Part shown: positions 62,760 to 64,000 of the stretch, in pieces | Position numbering within the stretch: position 1 is the first letter of the stretch | Layout: every line of letters starts with the position of its first letter | Source: Scolanthus callimorphus | Lineage: Eukaryota; Cnidaria; Anthozoa; Actiniaria; Edwardsiidae | Reading direction: 5' to 3' | Length of the DNA stretch: 64,000 nt | Assembly (NCBI GenBank): GCA_033964015.1 | Contig: CM066924.1 | Coordinates: 1,860,001 to 1,924,000 of the forward strand | Program-made: the position numbers and the translations under genes | The notes under the pieces: model-generated | The model's database searches: none | What the model saw: the letters and a program-made list of their open reading frames with translations, nothing else | What the model was told of the DNA's origin: nothing

Positions 62760-64000
62760 GTTGGTGGGCTATAATATATAGATTTAGCCACTGCCTAAAA
62801 GCGGAGCTCCCGGTTACATATTTTTCTGTGTTGTGGTCGTGGTTTACCTGTGTGGTGGCGCGCAGACACGGACGCGCCAGCGATACCCAAATGGGAATAC
62901 CGTTGAACCATGAAAAATGAAGTCGATCGTTATACCTGAGTTCTACTTTGAGCTATTGTATTCTTCCTGCGATACCTATGGTGCTCCGCTCTAAGGAGCT
63001 CCGCTATAACACTCGTAATACTGTAAACATCCGCATACAACAACAAATCAGTTAAGACCATCAGGCTGAAATTTGTTATTTTAGATACCTTTTTTATAAC
63101 AACTTTACTTAGTTAATATGTGGAAGCCCTATTCAGGCTGACCCTGAAATGGGTGCTCCTCCTTTATTGAATGCCTGGATGCAAATCAGTTGCAGTGACG
63201 ACTATTATCTCCACCTCCAGGGGGTACTCCACAGATTTTGGGATGTTGTGTGTCGCTATCTACAAAACCTGACCCTATCAGAGGCCAAAAATCCTCAATT
63301 TTTATACCCTACCGTAGACCTACAGCTACAATTGAATACCCTACCGCAGACCTAAACATATGAAACAATCTCCAGCCAAAAATTGTCGTTTTTCAACACC
63401 TCACGGCCAAAACCATATTTGGAATCATTTACCTTACAAGAAATTGTGAAATTTTGAATGAACTTGCAGGAATCACAGAGACTCGAGTTCTCGACCTGCC
63501 CACCATTGATTTTGGCTTGGTAAGCACGCTAAAATACCTACACTAGCTCGCGCGCGACTCGACCCAGTCCTCCCAAGTGCATTCAGCAAATACGACAATG
63601 ATTCATTAATATGGTTAGTCACCAGGGTGGTCCAGTTGCCTTATAGAAGCTGGAGCCCGGGGGTTATTTATTTAACCTATACTTAAGCGATCTCCCTAGT
63701 TTTCTTAACAGCACGAGCAGTGAAAATCTAACCTGGCCGCGGCCAGGCTATCTACGTATATGGTTAACGTAGCCTAGTTAACTGTGTCTCAATATTTTGA
63801 CTTTTGGATGCATTTTTCAAATTTATATTCATATTTGAAGATTCGGAATGCTCTTAATTTGTTTTTTGGGGGGGGTCATTTCTCGGATCATTTCTATTAT
63901 AAATCTTTTCGAACTACGAACATTGTACATTGTACGGCTCTAATAAAAAATGTCTATGTCTATATGGTACATGATAAGCAAAAATCGAGACCGCTTTGAT
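62760..64000. other. intron 6 of choline-transporter copy B, nothing recognised
   Basis: No exon 7 equivalent (ASDEELRW-like) was found up to the window end. TACCCTACCGTAGACCTACA recurs with variation near 63305-63355, and a G run is at 63867-63877. Confidence 0.55.

Overview
The window looks like nuclear DNA of a cnidarian, most likely an anthozoan of the sea-anemone type. The evidence is intron-rich animal genes with GT..AG junctions (a Pygopus PHD protein, lysosomal-type beta-galactosidase, high-affinity choline transporters) set in AT-rich DNA crowded with short inverted-repeat transposons. The species assignment is inference. Nothing bacterial or viral was recognised.

Layout. 1-3734: short mobile elements and a 10-bp minisatellite, no gene. 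3735-12426 (+): a nine-exon PLP-dependent D-cysteine desulfhydrase/ACC-deaminase-like gene, complete from ATG to stop. 13993-26101 (+): an eight-exon choline-transporter-like gene (copy A), complete. 27266-37092 (-): a GH35 beta-galactosidase gene of about ten exons, convergent with copy A. 39125-45645 (+): a short three-exon Pygopus-like PHD gene, divergent from the galactosidase gene. 45646-54284: repeat-rich intergenic DNA holding a tRNA-like sequence and a SINE with a tRNA-like head joined to a 5S-rRNA-like stretch. 54285-62759 (+): the first six exons of a second choline-transporter-like gene (copy B); its 3' end lies beyond the window. Most genes were not evident from long ORFs and were assembled here by joining short exons on splice sites, phase and family motifs.

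The choline-transporter copies share exon structure exactly (166, 114, 302, 126, 154 and 206 bp once single missing bases in copy A are allowed for), so they are an old tandem duplication now separated by two unrelated genes. No operon-like cooperation is implied; the neighbours have unrelated roles (amino-acid sulfur chemistry, choline uptake, lysosomal glycan breakdown, Wnt-linked chromatin reading).

Two things stand out. First, all four genes between 9 and 46 kb carry small frame-breaking indels, mostly one base missing from a short homopolymer, and with those bases counted back the coding lengths become exact multiples of three; copy B at 54-63 kb has none in 1,068 coding bases. This looks like uneven sequence accuracy rather than five dying genes. 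Second, the mobile-element content is unusually rich: about twenty inverted-repeat families, several with 10-11 bp target duplications, one nested inside another, one enclosing a fragment of a choline-transporter exon, and others within a few bases of splice sites.
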